Assembly: GCF_008831285.2 (NCBI RefSeq)
Contig: NC_045145.1
Coordinates: 17,730,802-17,794,801 of the forward strand
Length of the DNA stretch: 64,000 nt
Source of the DNA: Nymphaea colorata
Taxonomy: Eukaryota > Streptophyta > Magnoliopsida > Nymphaeales > Nymphaeaceae
Direction of reading: 5' to 3'
Shown: piece after piece, positions 26,039 to 38,508 of the stretch
Position numbering within the stretch: the first letter of the stretch is position 1
Layout of the letters: each line of letters begins with the position of its first letter
Notes under the pieces: generated by a model
Databases searched by the model: none
Seen by the model: only the letters and a program-made list of their open reading frames with translations
Told to the model about the DNA's origin: nothing
Position numbers and translations under genes: made by a program

Positions 26039-29000
26039 ATGCGTTTGCTGTATTTATTAGGCGTTTTCCAGCTAGAGCGCATATGCTTCATCAAGTGACC
26101 TAACGGACAACGTTGCTCTGCCTTTTTAACTCTATGGTGCTGTTCTCTGCTTCATGTCGTGAATGTTAACTGTGATAGAAGTAGGCGGCCTTCCCCAGCC
26201 TTCCTCTGAGAAATGGCCACTGCCCATCTGGGTTCTTGTATGCCTTCCATGCTTTTTCTTGTTCACTATTTCTTCTCCCCATTGAACTTCGCCAGCGAAG
26301 GCAAAATCATCGCGATAATTTTCAGGCGGCCAATCTCTAAACCAGGCACCATCACACCAAATACGCCAGTCCCCAGTTTCAGGACCATGTTCTCCATGAA
26401 AATCATTACAAACTTGTTAGCAATTCTTCTTTCATCATTTGTTTTTATAGATGGCCATTTTGAGGCAACTCTCCCACAGTGACAGGTTGCAACGAGTTCT
26501 TCTCCCTTGTATCTAGACATGTGTTTCGAATGTGGTTCATCTTGGACACAATGATCCCACAGGATAGAGCCGTTAGATGGTGATACTCGGCGGTCCTTAA
26601 TGCTACTGTAGCTAGAAATGTGAGCAGAACCATTTGGGCTTTGGAATGCTCGTAAAGCAGCTCATGTACTCTCTCTACACAAATTTTGGATAATGTTTTC
26701 CTACACTTAAAGAATTTAGGGGAAACCTTCGTGGTGGGAGGAATAAACCTCCCCACATATTTAAACACCAGCAGGGATGCCCTGACTCAATTAATTAACT
26801 TCATCTCTCTTGTGCGTTGACACAATGAAGGAAATGAAGATAAAGCTGACAATAATCCCAATTTATTATGTCAGCCTTTTAATGGCTTCATAAGAAAATG
26901 CCAGAATCGCAAGAGGATTCCGACCACAGGTTCACCTAGACGAACAATAGGGAAAGGGTGGCTCAGATATGCTGTTGGTTAGACTGATGCTTAGTAAATG
27001 TTAGGTAGCAGGATAGATGGGGGAGTGGTAGCTATTGGATTATGGAGCCTGATCGATACTTGATAGTTTTTTTAATTTTCGCGGTAACTCTCGACGTGAT
27101 TTTTTTGTAAGAACATTTACGTCATTTTTCTGCTTTACAGGTTTTATCCTAATCTCATGTTTATGAAGGCACCGTTTTGCTTGTACTTTGTATTCTATTA
27201 TGATAGTAAAAACTACTTTGTGTGGTGGCTAGACATAGGAAAATGTTGTCCATGTAAATATTTGTGTGTTACTTTTCTCTCTTCTTCTAGTTTCTTTTGG
27301 TGCGTTCAGAGAATGTGAGAGAACCTTATTTCTAACAATAGCCCGTGCTACCCACTTTCACGATTTTATGAAAATTTTAGACATCCATTTTTTTCAACTA
27401 TCTAGACAATTATTTTGACTTGGGAACGGTTTTTGTATAATTTCAAAAATTTCCGCCACAAAGGTCACATCCATATGGTTAGATTTTCTGAAGGTGAGGT
27501 AACTCGGATGGAAAAACAACCTATTGAGACTTGTAAAAAGAGGCCACAGTTTGGAAAGGTAAATTTCAAAGAGCGAACCTGAGAAATAGCTAACAAGATG
27601 GTGACTACTGTCATGAAAAATTTCGTAGAATAAAATTCACAAACAACAGCTGATGATAGAGGAGAGACAGTGCTCATTTGGAGTAAGTGAATGATTGTCC
27701 TGATGGTATATAGATGATAGAGACAGAGAAATGCCATCTTCTCTTCCTTGTAAACAATCTCATCAATTCAAGCAATGTATCTAACAGACAGCTCGCAACG
27801 CTTGTTTGGATGACATGCTGTTACACTTGGTTTAAAAATTAAAACAACCTGGGTTTAATTTGCACATAAACCAGGTTTTGAAGCCAAAAACCTGTGGTTA
27901 ACTTTGGATGTGCAAAAAAAAACTAGAGACTGGTAAAAAACCTGCGTTTCGTGATGAATTTTGAAGCATCGCGTCACTAATAAAAGTATGTGACGCAGGT
28001 CTGGCTTGACTAATTAATTATTAATGATACCGACCAAACATACATATCATCCATCACACCCACATGTGGATCCCTAGTGGGTATGATGAATGAACATAGA
28101 CTGTCTACTTACCCATCATCCTCCTTAACCGGAGCTCGCAGGCGATCTTTCCTTGTGGAAGCATCTGCAGCAGCTGCGTGTGGCCATGGCCGAAGCCATC
28201 CAGAACGACAGCCTCATCCCATCTTGTCTCAAAGGAGGAAGCGGACCCTTTCTTTTCGAGTTTCGCAGAATGGTCGCCGTCTCTTCGAGAAGACGGAGAA
28301 TAGAGGTAGTATCTCAAAAAGAGTCTGCCTACCCATAACAGTGCACCAACGTTTCTTGCCATTGAGATCTTCAAGCTCAAATCCGACTGCAGTTACATAA
28401 ATCCAAAGCTTTCCGGGTTAACAAAGTTCTCCTGATCAACCAGCAAAAATCATACTAAATGGGATATAGATTATCCATTGTTTGTCAAGGTTGATGCCAA
28501 GGGAGACGTTAAAGCTTAAAGGTCTTGCATCGCCCCCTTTTTGTCGTGTGAAAGGAAAGAATCTTTTTCAACATTCTACAAAAACAACGGACTCGTCAGA
28601 GAGAATGAGTTGATTCCGCTCCAACATCGACTCGCCAGAATTGCAGAAATGCCTTTGACTCCCCCCTCGTATAATTCCCTTCACAAGTGCCTTCTTGAGA
28701 GGATGTCCGCGTTTACCCAAAAAAAAAAAAAGGTTGACTTATTGCATGAAAGGTTTTTGTGGTTCAAATTTATTCTAAAACCACTCGACGGAGAGAAACT
28801 ACGCAAGGAAGAATGAGAATGTTCAAGGTGAACTCAAACGCAAAAGAAGGAAAAAGAAAAAGCAAAAACAGAAAAAGTATTACTAGAATATTCAGCCTGG
28901 TAGAAGCTAGTAAACCAAGTACTCCATCACATTAAGATGAAGTGCAAGTACGAGATCCACTGCTGACCAGCTCAATGTACAACGAATTGTGCTAACCAAA

Positions 29001-29423
29001 GATCAACCAAGGTATAGAATCTTTCAATTTTAGTATGTCACCTTATCTCATTAAGCCCTGTTCCACCCCCAACCACGAAGCGCTGAACTCAACCACTCGA
29101 CTGGATTTCGAGATTATAGAAACCACAAATAAGAGAGAAGTAAAAGGAGAAAGGGTGATACAATTGACTGAATTCCTTAGACGAAATCTGGTTCTCTTTG
29201 TTGAGCCAGTCCTCTTTCACCAATACAAGTTCAAAATGGCATTTGAGCCACAAGAAGACTTATAACAATTGCTAGCCAAACATTAATTCGTAGGCAGCCT
29301 CATGTAAGGGCACAATAGGTGGAAAGAGACATTACACAACACAAACCTATCTGAATACTTTAAGGCTAGAACGTGGAGTCTATGTTCATCAAACATGGCT
29401 ATGGAGATCCATACTGCATATGA
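26039..29423. other. Intergenic, no intact gene
   Basis: Overlapping frames at 26213-26770 on both strands and at 27465-27737 lack recognisable domains. On the minus strand at 28230-28392 a possible exon begins after ctgcag| with FELEDLNGKKRWCTVMGRQT. It is open for about 50 codons, but I could not identify it or find partner exons. A homopolymer A run lies at 28719-28730. Confidence 0.3.
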
Positions 29424-32400
29424 CTATTTTTCTTCTTCTGCAACATGCACCTTGTATCCAAGCCTCAAGTCTGCTCCATTCAGAGGAAAAAAGGGACAGA
29501 CAAACACAGAATCAGACTAAGTTATCAGTGACTTTACAACTTCAATAATGGAACTTTTCCAAGACAATGAAGCTTCTTATCACCTTCTATGAATCAGATC
29601 TTAACTTCAAGAATATAACAAGGTTTAACGAAAACTTGCTGTTATGCAGAATCAGATTTTGTCCACAACTTTTCAATTCAGACTTGGACTGAATCTTCTT
29701 TTCCAAATTAATAAAGCTTACACTTGGAAGCATCCAGATCATTGTGATTTATTCTGTTAATTTAATAATAAAACCCCACCAATGACTATCTATAGCAGAC
29801 ATGTTATTGCAAAAATAGACATTTCAGTTACTCTTTATGTTTAATTATTGCAGCAGTTTCATGCATTGTTTTTGGTTCATCACCATAGTGTTACACCCAG
29901 ATGCATTTAGTAGACCACGGCACAATGATGTGCGTCATGTATAAACCAATCCCGCACAACGTTTCCAAAAATCCCATGTTACTTTTAGTATGCTTGGACC
30001 TTTTACTTGCATGTACTTGTGATAAGGCACCAGTAACAGCATAATTAAATATAACTCCTGCAGTATACACATTTCTTCATCTGCATGTCCCTATGAGCCT
30101 TGCAGCCAAACAATCCCAGGGCTTAATTACATAACTTTATAAGTGTACACTAAAAATTTTGAAACCATGACTTCCTGAAAGATTTTCATACTTGTTAGGG
30201 TTACAAAATTTTCAATGTTTTCTACTAACAGATTTTTTCCGAGTTCATAAGTGCTTATGTCACCAATGAAAATTAATTAGCCTGAAAATTCCATATATGC
30301 AATCTGCATGATAGTTGTCAACTTAAAGGCTCTAACCAGTTCACATAAAGTCGCTGATGATATCCACGGTTGGTTCTACAGAGAGAAATCACCTACCACC
30401 AGATCTCAACAAGTCCATGTTCAGAAAACAGACGTTTAGGAAGATTTATTACTACGTAAACTAAGTTCAAGCCCAAATTGTTTATGGCAATTCTAGATGG
30501 CACCTCTTCACAAGCTCCAACTTGGGTGCAAGACCAAATAGATAGGTGTTTTTCTGTTAAAAGCAAGGTTAGATGTGTTAGAAGCTTCTTTCCTGATATC
30601 CACCAGCAGTCATTTGACAATCTCAGATCTTAAACCAAAAGATCTTATGTGTTACTGATATGCTTAATGGCAGGATGCCCATACCAGAATTCAACGTCTA
30701 ATGGTTTGCAAAGGATCTCAAGTTAGACCAAGAGTCTGACTTATGGCCCACCCTTTCCAACTTATTGTTGGTAAAAGGTCTCTTTTTGGTGGCAGTGGTG
30801 GTGGTAGTTGAATTATCAACTACCAGAATTTCATTACTAAAAGAAAGACTTAATTGCAGTTCTTTTGGGAAAAAGAGAAGGATAGTTAGTGTATACTACC
30901 TTCTTTGGAAGATTTCTCATGTTCAGCTTTCTCCTGTTCATCATTTTGCCAACTGCCATTATTGCCGGCCTCTCCTCCAACAGCATTCTCAATGTCGCTT
31001 TCACTTGCAGTCTCCCATTCAGAATCATCTCCTTCCTCACCATAAATATCACCAATGTCACCATGATGATTCGTACTGCCATGCTTTATCGCAGCTTCTC
31101 TAAACAACCAAGATGCCCGCATCTGCTTTTTGACTAAACGCTCCGCATAATCAGGGACTTTATTCTTCCAAAGTGAGAGGTCTGGATCAGTCGATTGAGA
31201 GCATTCATTGATGAAAAGAATGGCATCAAGCAAACTTTCTTTAGCCAATCCCAACATATCATATGCCTGGGCTCTTCTCCACAGACTTTTGGCATGGCGA
31301 TTGATAGGACTATGCAGACAGAGCGCACGTGTAGCATCACTTATGGCAGCCAAAGGCTGCTGCATGAGAAGGTGGCATTGAGCCCGATTGCTAAAGAGCA
31401 CAAGCCTCTCTTTCCTGGACTTCATAGGACATGAAGCTAATGCCTCTGTGTATTTGGCTGCTGCACCTGCAATATCACCTGAAGAGAAGAGAGAATTGCC
31501 TTCGAGTTTTACAACTAACGCTGCAGCCTGTTTGATATGAAGATCCTCTTTTGGCATATTCTTCTCCCATTTCGTTCTCCTCCTTGAGTTTGCAAGCTCA
31601 TCAAGTTGCTCCTTTGTGTGGCTGCTGATAGAGCTCCTTACCATGACATGTGATTGGATGCATTCCTGAAGAACTTCAGCAATAGATTCCCCAAGCCTTT
31701 TGTGGTCCCCCAGAGAAGACACTTCCGCCAAGTCTACAAGAACAGGAGCGGCTGCATCAATTACCTGCATGAAACAAAATGGACAATGACCCAAACAGGC
31801 ACTTACAACAGCAACATAGGAGTTTCAGAATTCATCAACCTGGAAAACATAACATTGATCTTCAAGTCATAAAACAAAATTCCGATTTTATAGTGGGCAC
31901 ATCTGCTTTCACAAATATATGATATTCTTTTCTATTCTTACTACAGGTAATTTTTTTGTTATGGCTCAAAAGTAAAACTTGAATTTGGCGTTTTGACTTG
32001 ATGATAGTGATACAGTTCACAACTTGTCAGTCTGTAATATGTAAGTACAATTTCATAATGACAATGTTTGGGCAGATTATATGTCACTACAGCATTAGCA
32101 ATTTAAGATAGGCTGAGAATCATCAACAGAGACAAGTTGATGAAATTGAAGAGTTATTTCCATCTTAGTAAGACAGCAACACACGTTAATGACAAGCTTG
32201 TTCACAATATGCTATTACCAGTCTTATCCATTTTGACCTGTTATTTGACTTTTTTAGACAACAATTCTCGAAACTTACAAGTTATAATTCCACAAAGAAT
32301 TGCTATATAAACTTGAACTGTTGATTAGCTGTTCTCAGCAGATCGGTATATCCAAGTTAATAAACTGCAACGTCACCACAAAAAAAGAACTGTCAATTAA

Positions 32401-33807
32401 CAGTTCTCAACCATTGCATTGTCAATACGTAATCAGAGTTAATAAATTGCACGACCACCACAGAAAGAACTAGTGCAACAGAGTGACGGAGTCCAAAAAG
32501 AGAGCTAGTTTTCCTCTCACAAGAACAGAGAAACACCAATATCATGTTCCAACGTAGATGAACAATTAAAAGGTGAGGATTGATTATGCTGAGAACCTTC
32601 TACTTTGATTTGATGTATAAAGTATAAACCCAAGAACCTGATTCCAAATCTATGAAAAGCAAGAAACAATAAGAGACAACACCACCACAAGTGAAGTGGC
32701 TTCAACCAAAGTTCATTGAGAAGATGTAGAGCATTCTTGCTGAGATGAATTTGTCAACTTCATTTAAAAGCAAAATATGGTCCCTGCAACTACTTTACCA
32801 AAAATATGTATGTTAAACACTATGATTATGTTACATACTTTATGAGAAGTATTTTGATCTTTAAGCAACCACAGAAGGCAATCGATAGCCATGTATTGCC
32901 AATCATCCGAAGAGCGAGCAATGTTGCAAAGAGCCTCGATAATTCCTGGAAGACTAGCCACTTGTAACCTGCCATGCTTGTGGTGACATATTGTTCTTAA
33001 TAAACCAATACCAGCCGGTGAATTTTCATTTACTAGTCCTCCCCACATGCCTGGGAGCTTGACAAGAAATTCAGGTTTGCAAACGAAAGGGATAAACTCT
33101 GCCTTGAAGGCAAAGCAATTAATGAGCTGAAGAGACCAACACTGCAATTGACTAGCCCATTCTTCAGCTTTCCTAGACTCCATTTCAACTCCACCCATTC
33201 CACGTGTCAGCAAATCACAGTGATAACTAAGCCGTCTGTCCACAAATTGATAGAAATGAGAATAAACAATTTCAAGTGAACCCATTGCCAGCTGAATGGA
33301 GAGCTCAAGAACTTCACTATGGTTGGCAACAGCAGGAAAAGTAGAGGCATATGTGGCCAAATGTCCGAGAGCTCTAACCGCCACCCTTTGCTCCACCCAA
33401 GTCAATCGACCTCTTAAAAGCTCCACAAGAGGTGGGATAACCCCTGAACGGACCGCACGTTCTGCAAATTCCTCCATATTCATTGTGTATGATCCGATGA
33501 TATGTGCTGCATAATAGGGTATATAGATATTCTGGTCATGGGAAAGCCAGCGCCTATTCTTCAAGCCCTTCCATATAAGAGAAGACATGCATTCAAATAT
33601 TCCCAACTCAATGAACTCAGGATCATTGGGGTGTGCCATGGCAGTATTCCAGAGACCACTGATTGGGAGAACCTGGCCATCATCATCTTGAGTAGGAAGT
33701 TCTCTGAAGAACTTCAATACACTTGATCTACGTTTACTAGGATTTCCTTCTTTCATAACGCAGAAGAAGCATCCAGGATATGGGCAATCAGGAGGAACTG
33801 TACCCAT
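29424..33807 (-). CDS. ARM-repeat / tetratricopeptide-repeat protein, 626 aa
   Basis: Coding exons on the minus strand are 33807-32839, 31764-30900 and 29470-29424. All three join in phase with GT-AG introns, and the last short exon reads (D)LRLGYKVHVAEEEK and stop. Exon 1 gives MGTVPPDCPYPGCFFCVMKE, then PISGLWNTAMAHPNDPEFIE and GVIPPLVELLRGRLTWVEQR, an armadillo-like helical region (about 30-320). Exon 2 holds TPR-like helices at about residues 402-510 (KLEGNSLFSSGDIAGAAAKY, LVLFSNRAQCHLL, AKSLWRRAQAYDMLG), then an acidic tail with EEGDDSEWETASESD. It matches the plant ARM-repeat/TPR-like protein group (Arabidopsis At5g43120 type) in order and length. The function is uncharacterised. TPR and ARM folds suggest a protein-interaction scaffold. 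There is no in-frame ATG upstream, because a TGA precedes in frame, so the start is firm. Confidence 0.9.
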
Positions 33808-33832
33808 TGCTGACTGTCCAAAACAGGAATTG

Positions 33833-33859
33833 CTACGAAATTGGTTCTTCAAGAATCAT
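33833..33859 (-). promoter_or_regulatory. uORF of eight codons in the ARM/TPR gene leader
   Basis: The second leader exon opens right at the splice acceptor (ttgttcag|ATG) with an ATG that starts an eight-residue frame MILEEPIS ending in TAG at 33835-33833. This is 25 bases before the main ATG. It is out of frame with the main CDS. Whether it reduces translation depends on the transcript start and on use of this acceptor. Confidence 0.5.
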
Positions 33860-34506
33860 CTGAACAAGAAAAACTGATGTCATAGAGTGCCGTCTTCATG
33901 ATAACTAAAACAATTTAGACGAATCAAGGGAACAAAAATAATTGGCATAAACTAGAATCAACAAAACCTAACAACTAAATTAACAGTTTTTCCTATAAAC
34001 AGTCAGCATCTGGATAATAAACCATCCTGCTTGCAAATAAAACCATCGGACCAGAGCTTTTATATTTGACAATTGCTATTATTACTGAGTTTACCAAGCC
34101 AAGCCACATTCGGTGATCCATGGTCAGCTGATGCAAAGTGCAACCATATCAAACTCCCGTCTTTGGACAGGCTAAATACACAGGCTCAGGCCGTGCTGGG
34201 AAAAACGCATTGGAAACGCATCAACAAGGCCGGAGACATGAGCATGTTGTGTTATGTCATAAGACGAGGGAAAAGTAGCCCATTAACAAATTACTAGAAG
34301 TACAATATGCAAAACGCGCAAAAAGGAACGCTCACGACAGGATGCAATGGAAAAGGAATTAATCAGTTATCCGAACACCAGAGAGACCTAAACAATGGAA
34401 CTCGTTAAAGAACGGGGCAATTGCAGGGAGAGAGAGAGAGAGTACAGGGTGATCTGGTAGTTAACGGCTGAAGTGACAGCGGATGCGCAGAGAGATAGTA
34501 GCTTAC

Positions 34507-34600
34507 CGAAGGATCGCGATGAGGGCGCCGTTATTCGGGCGACAAAAGGTGAAAACCGGACCGTCCTGAGGTTGTTTATTCCGAACACTTCCCCGTTCTC
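34507..34600 (-). other. Non-coding first exon (5' UTR) of the ARM/TPR gene
   Basis: A good donor, CTTCG|GTAAGC, lies at 34507/34506, and an acceptor ttttcttgttcag| lies at 33860. These define a 647-base intron in the leader. The 5' limit of about 34600 is a guess. GA-rich sequence at 34427-34441 lies inside the intron. Confidence 0.5.
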
Positions 34601-34727
34601 CTAAATTTACTCTAACCAAAGATCCTTAAATCCTTTACCTTGTCTCTTCAAAATGTCTCCCCCTTCCCGTCTATTACAGCATACCAGTATGCAAGGGCAA
34701 CGCAACCACGAAGAAACCATCCAAACC

Positions 34728-34972
34728 TGTTGGAACGTATTGTGCGCGTCTCTGAAAGAGTCTAAACCTTGGAGTGGCTGAGAGCGTTATATAGCTGTAA
34801 ATGTATACGTATTTATAACTGTATAAATACTGCTCCTGAAAAAGAAATAACAGAGAATCCTATCGAGTTCTGCTCCTCAACAGAACTTTCCCCTTTTCTG
34901 TTCTTCCTCCAGTACTCTGTTCTTGCAGATCCGTGAGTTGCAGGAAGTAGCAGGTGGATTTAACACCAACAC
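34728..34972 (+). mobile_element. Solo LTR, Ty1/copia-like
   Basis: A 245-base segment begins TGTTGGAACG and ends AACACCAACA, so its ends are the inverted TGTTGG...CCAACA typical of copia LTRs. Inside are a promoter-like tgtataaatact (34819-34830) and a CT-rich 3' part. No primer-binding site or coding region follows. A target-site duplication is not evident, so it is old or the ends have mutated. It lies roughly 130 bases upstream of the ARM/TPR gene's first exon. Confidence 0.7.
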
Positions 34973-37900
34973 TCCGACCCGAGAAAGGAAGAATGCTTGA
35001 ACGCCTGCCCAGCAAGACAAGATGGGCGGGGGTTCTTCACTTCACTCCAGTAGTGACGACGCAAAAGGAAGGAAGAAGATAGAGGAAAAGAGGGAGGGGA
35101 AGCCGAATATAGTAGTGGAGGCACAATATCAAGGGATCTCGCCGTCAAAATCCAAGTTTTGCTGGTGAATGGAACTCAGAATGAAAGATTTCCATCTTTA
35201 AGGAAAGAGAAGGTGGGCAGTGGATGAAGAGAAAAAGGGAGGGGCAACATTTGCCAGCCCGGCTTCAGGCCTACACTGGGCCACCGCAGCGTTCAGTTTC
35301 AGACCCCACCACCCTCTCTCCTTCTCTCTCTGTTTCTACCCTTTTCATCTGCAGGAGACCATGCAGGGAACGCTGTGACAAAAGGAAATTTGAAACGGCA
35401 AAATAATGGTACCTTTTTTTCTGCAAAGAAACCGAAATCTTGATTACTTCTTTTTCTGCAGCCCCATCAGAGTCTTGATATGAACAATCCCCTAAAGTCT
35501 GAGAATCAACATATAATAATTTTTTTGAAGATTCTATCATTAGTTTGTATAAGAAAATTGCTGAATATGTATAGTAATGCTATTTTGTACCGGGAGTACT
35601 TGTACCTATATTGCCATGAATACTTTATAGCACTTCTTATCATACCTTTATACTATGAAGGACAGAGCTATTTCAATTGCATTGGCGGCAATTTGATTTG
35701 AATTGCAATCGATTCAAAACTGTCACTTGGTTATGCTTGAATCTTTGTAATATCCAAAAATCTTCTATTTTTATTAGTACATTATTTTGTTTATGTATAA
35801 AACCTTTTTTTTTTACGTTTTTTAATAATGCACGAATCGATTAAAAGTCGATGTGAATGGCCTCACTGATTTGATTCATCATGGAACGATTTTTAGCAAC
35901 ATCCATCAAAATTACAGGTACAGGCTATGAGTTCCAAAGTAAAGTGAACAATCCAGTTTCAATGTAAGTAGCTTCTTCTTCTTCATCTTCTTTCTTTTTT
36001 TTTTTTTTAAGAAGGTGAAAGAAAAAGGGAAAAAGAAAGGAATAGAAAGTTGGACCACTGGATTCGATCACCATGATGAAGCGGACAGTCTGACAGGCTT
36101 GCCCAGGTCCCATCCCCCTTCTTCCACTCCATGATGAACTCTTTTATTATTGGGATATGAAACATCACGAATTTATCTGGAATTCGGTAGGTTAACAGGC
36201 GAGAATTGTCAATTCATGAACACAATCCTATAAAAATATGTTACTATATTCTCAAATTGTCCTCTGTATTTTATTTTATAGTTAGTCCACAATAAATTGT
36301 CTTAGCTTACAATTCCGGGCTCGCTTGTGGGGTAGATTGTTGTTCAATATTTCTAAAGTCTCTTGACCTATAAATATTTTCTGCAAGTAAAATTCCAAAA
36401 GGAAAACCTTTCAACCTTTTCTTGATAAAGTGGTAGATACAAGTATGGAAGCTCTCCACTTGGGATGTGAAGTTGTTCAACATTTTCTTCTTGTTACTTT
36501 TTCAAATAATGTTACTCGGTGCATTATGTAAGTGACATAACTACTAAACAATGGAAGTATTTGGAAAGTTCAATGACAGCAGTGGCTTAATGGCAAGTCC
36601 CCACCACCAATTATGATACACGAACTGATGGATACTAACGAACAAACCCCTTAAAGACGCTTTCATTTTCAAGGTTTTGATCGGTTGTGATAAGGATGCC
36701 ACTCTCCTCCGAGGACTTCACTCAGATAATCTTACAACACTTGATTCAAAGACTATATTAAACAGTAGCAGAAGAATTCCAAAAAAAACTGTAGGTGACT
36801 GTGGAAAGACTTCTCGACCAAGTTTTTGTGGGGAAATCAGACTCAACAGAGCGCAGCCAAGAAACGTAGATCCTCAAATCTCGCGGTCTCCATTGTTTGA
36901 GGAGAGGCTTTCAGTGTTTGGGTATCTCGACCCATTCCATTGAGAACTGTCGCCGTCTTGATCGAGATTAGCATCGACTTAACGAGGGGTTTTGTTTTCA
37001 CTCATTTGTTTGGACGTACAGTAGAGGATTCTACTCTGCTGACTGGTCTAAGGTTGGAGACTGGATCTGGATTCGGACCTTGAGATGCAGTCCAGTGAAC
37101 TACTTTGATGTTCATCCTCCTCATCGTCCACATACTGATCAAGCGATTGACCTTTTGCTCCATTACTTTTTAACTGAGGGTTAATATATTTGATTTGGAT
37201 TGCATATTCGACCGGATTGTTTAAAAAAAAAGCATCGGATATAAAAATAATATTAATATCCAATTAAGAAATCAGACATATTTGGACTTAAGAAATGATA
37301 TCTGATGGTTTTCAGATTTGAATTTGGATATACATAAATAGCCCATCTGATTCGGTTATGGATTCAGACCGTGTTTATTTTTAAATAAATATCCTACATC
37401 CAATGCTCTTACATTTTAAAAATCAGCAAAGACTTGATTGAAAAATTGGATTCAGATATGGATGTAAAAATTGGATTCAGATTTCAGATTCAGATACAAC
37501 TTTTCTGAATCCAAATTTGAATACGAATATATGAATACCCGAAGAGGATGATATATCTAATTTGAACCTCAACCTTTCACATCTCTACTTTTAACATGTC
37601 ATCTCTACTTTTAACATGTCTGGGTTCTCACCAGACTTATGCATCTATACATTGGTTATCTTCTTTAGCAGCGGAGCCAGCAAGTTTTCTTTGAGAGGCC
37701 AAACAGTTCAAAGCATCAATCAAATAAATATTTTTTTTTCTAAAATTTTTACGGGGGCCAACTATGCTGCGAGCAGGTTTTGGAGAGCATGGGAGAAATT
37801 AGTAGAGTTTGTATACTTATGAACTATGCCTATTTTCCCTCACCCTTAGTGCTGAACATACAAAAAGAATGAAGTGAACAAGGCATGTTCAAGCTCTTTA

Positions 37901-38230
37901 CACAGTAGCTAAAACTGGATTCATCATCTTCAAGAGGTGAGCCTCAATCATTTGTTAACAGATATGACTTGTTGGAGCCTCTCATGAAATCTTCAATTTA
38001 TAGGACAATCCAAGCTTGAGCTCCATGCATGCAGGTTTTGTAAGTGCATATAACAGGCTCAGTTAAGCTTGAAATTTTAAGGGCATAAATTGAAAAATTC
38101 ATGTGAATAAGATATATAAACTGACTCCATAAGACCCAACTAGCTACTCGAAAACCCTTGGAGCTAACAACCTACACAAGGTTGCCCAGGCCACTTTCAC
38201 CTTGTGATCCTTGTAGACAGATGAATGGAC
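34973..38230. other. Intergenic, no gene supported
   Basis: Small GC-richer patch at 34980-35340 without a recognisable product. Around 37190-37580 lies a block of 'gattcagattt...gaatccaaatttgaata' words shared with 16.6, 39.8 and 46.9 kb. A 20-base word (catctctacttttaacatgt) is duplicated at 37579-37618. A dispersed-repeat end 'gcggagccag' lies at 37671. Confidence 0.35.
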
Positions 38231-38508
38231 ATATAACAACCCGACCCACTCCCGCGCTCAAGCCTCTGGTTCGGCGGACCCCAACCCGCCTCCTAACAAT
38301 TTCGGCTCCAGCCTAAAAAAGACTAGGAACCAGGACAATCATCTCATTAACGACCCTTTTTATAAACCCTTGAAGATTCATCACAATCTTCGATACCCCC
38401 AAAAAGACTATGAACCATGATAATCATCTCATTAATGACTCCCTTTATAAAGCCCTGAAGATTCATCACAATCTTCAATACGAAACTAAACATTTGAGAC
38501 ATTACGAG
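38231..38508 (-). mobile_element. Solo LTR related to the 7.0-kb TRIM, with internal duplication
   Basis: The reverse complement of this stretch aligns with the LTR at 6994-7184. Shared words include gtttagt..cgtat(c/t)gaagattgtga, atcttca..gg.tttataaa, tcattaatgagatgat and gtgggtcg(g/a)gttgtta. It is longer because an 85-base unit (from about 38321 and again from about 38406) is tandemly duplicated. That unit contains the TATA-like tttataaa and the cattaatgagatgat words. No PBS or internal region follows. Confidence 0.7.

Noticed and set aside
33808-33852. N-terminal extension of the ARM/TPR protein
   Set aside because: It starts with TTG and is preceded in frame by a stop. Homologues start near the ATG used.
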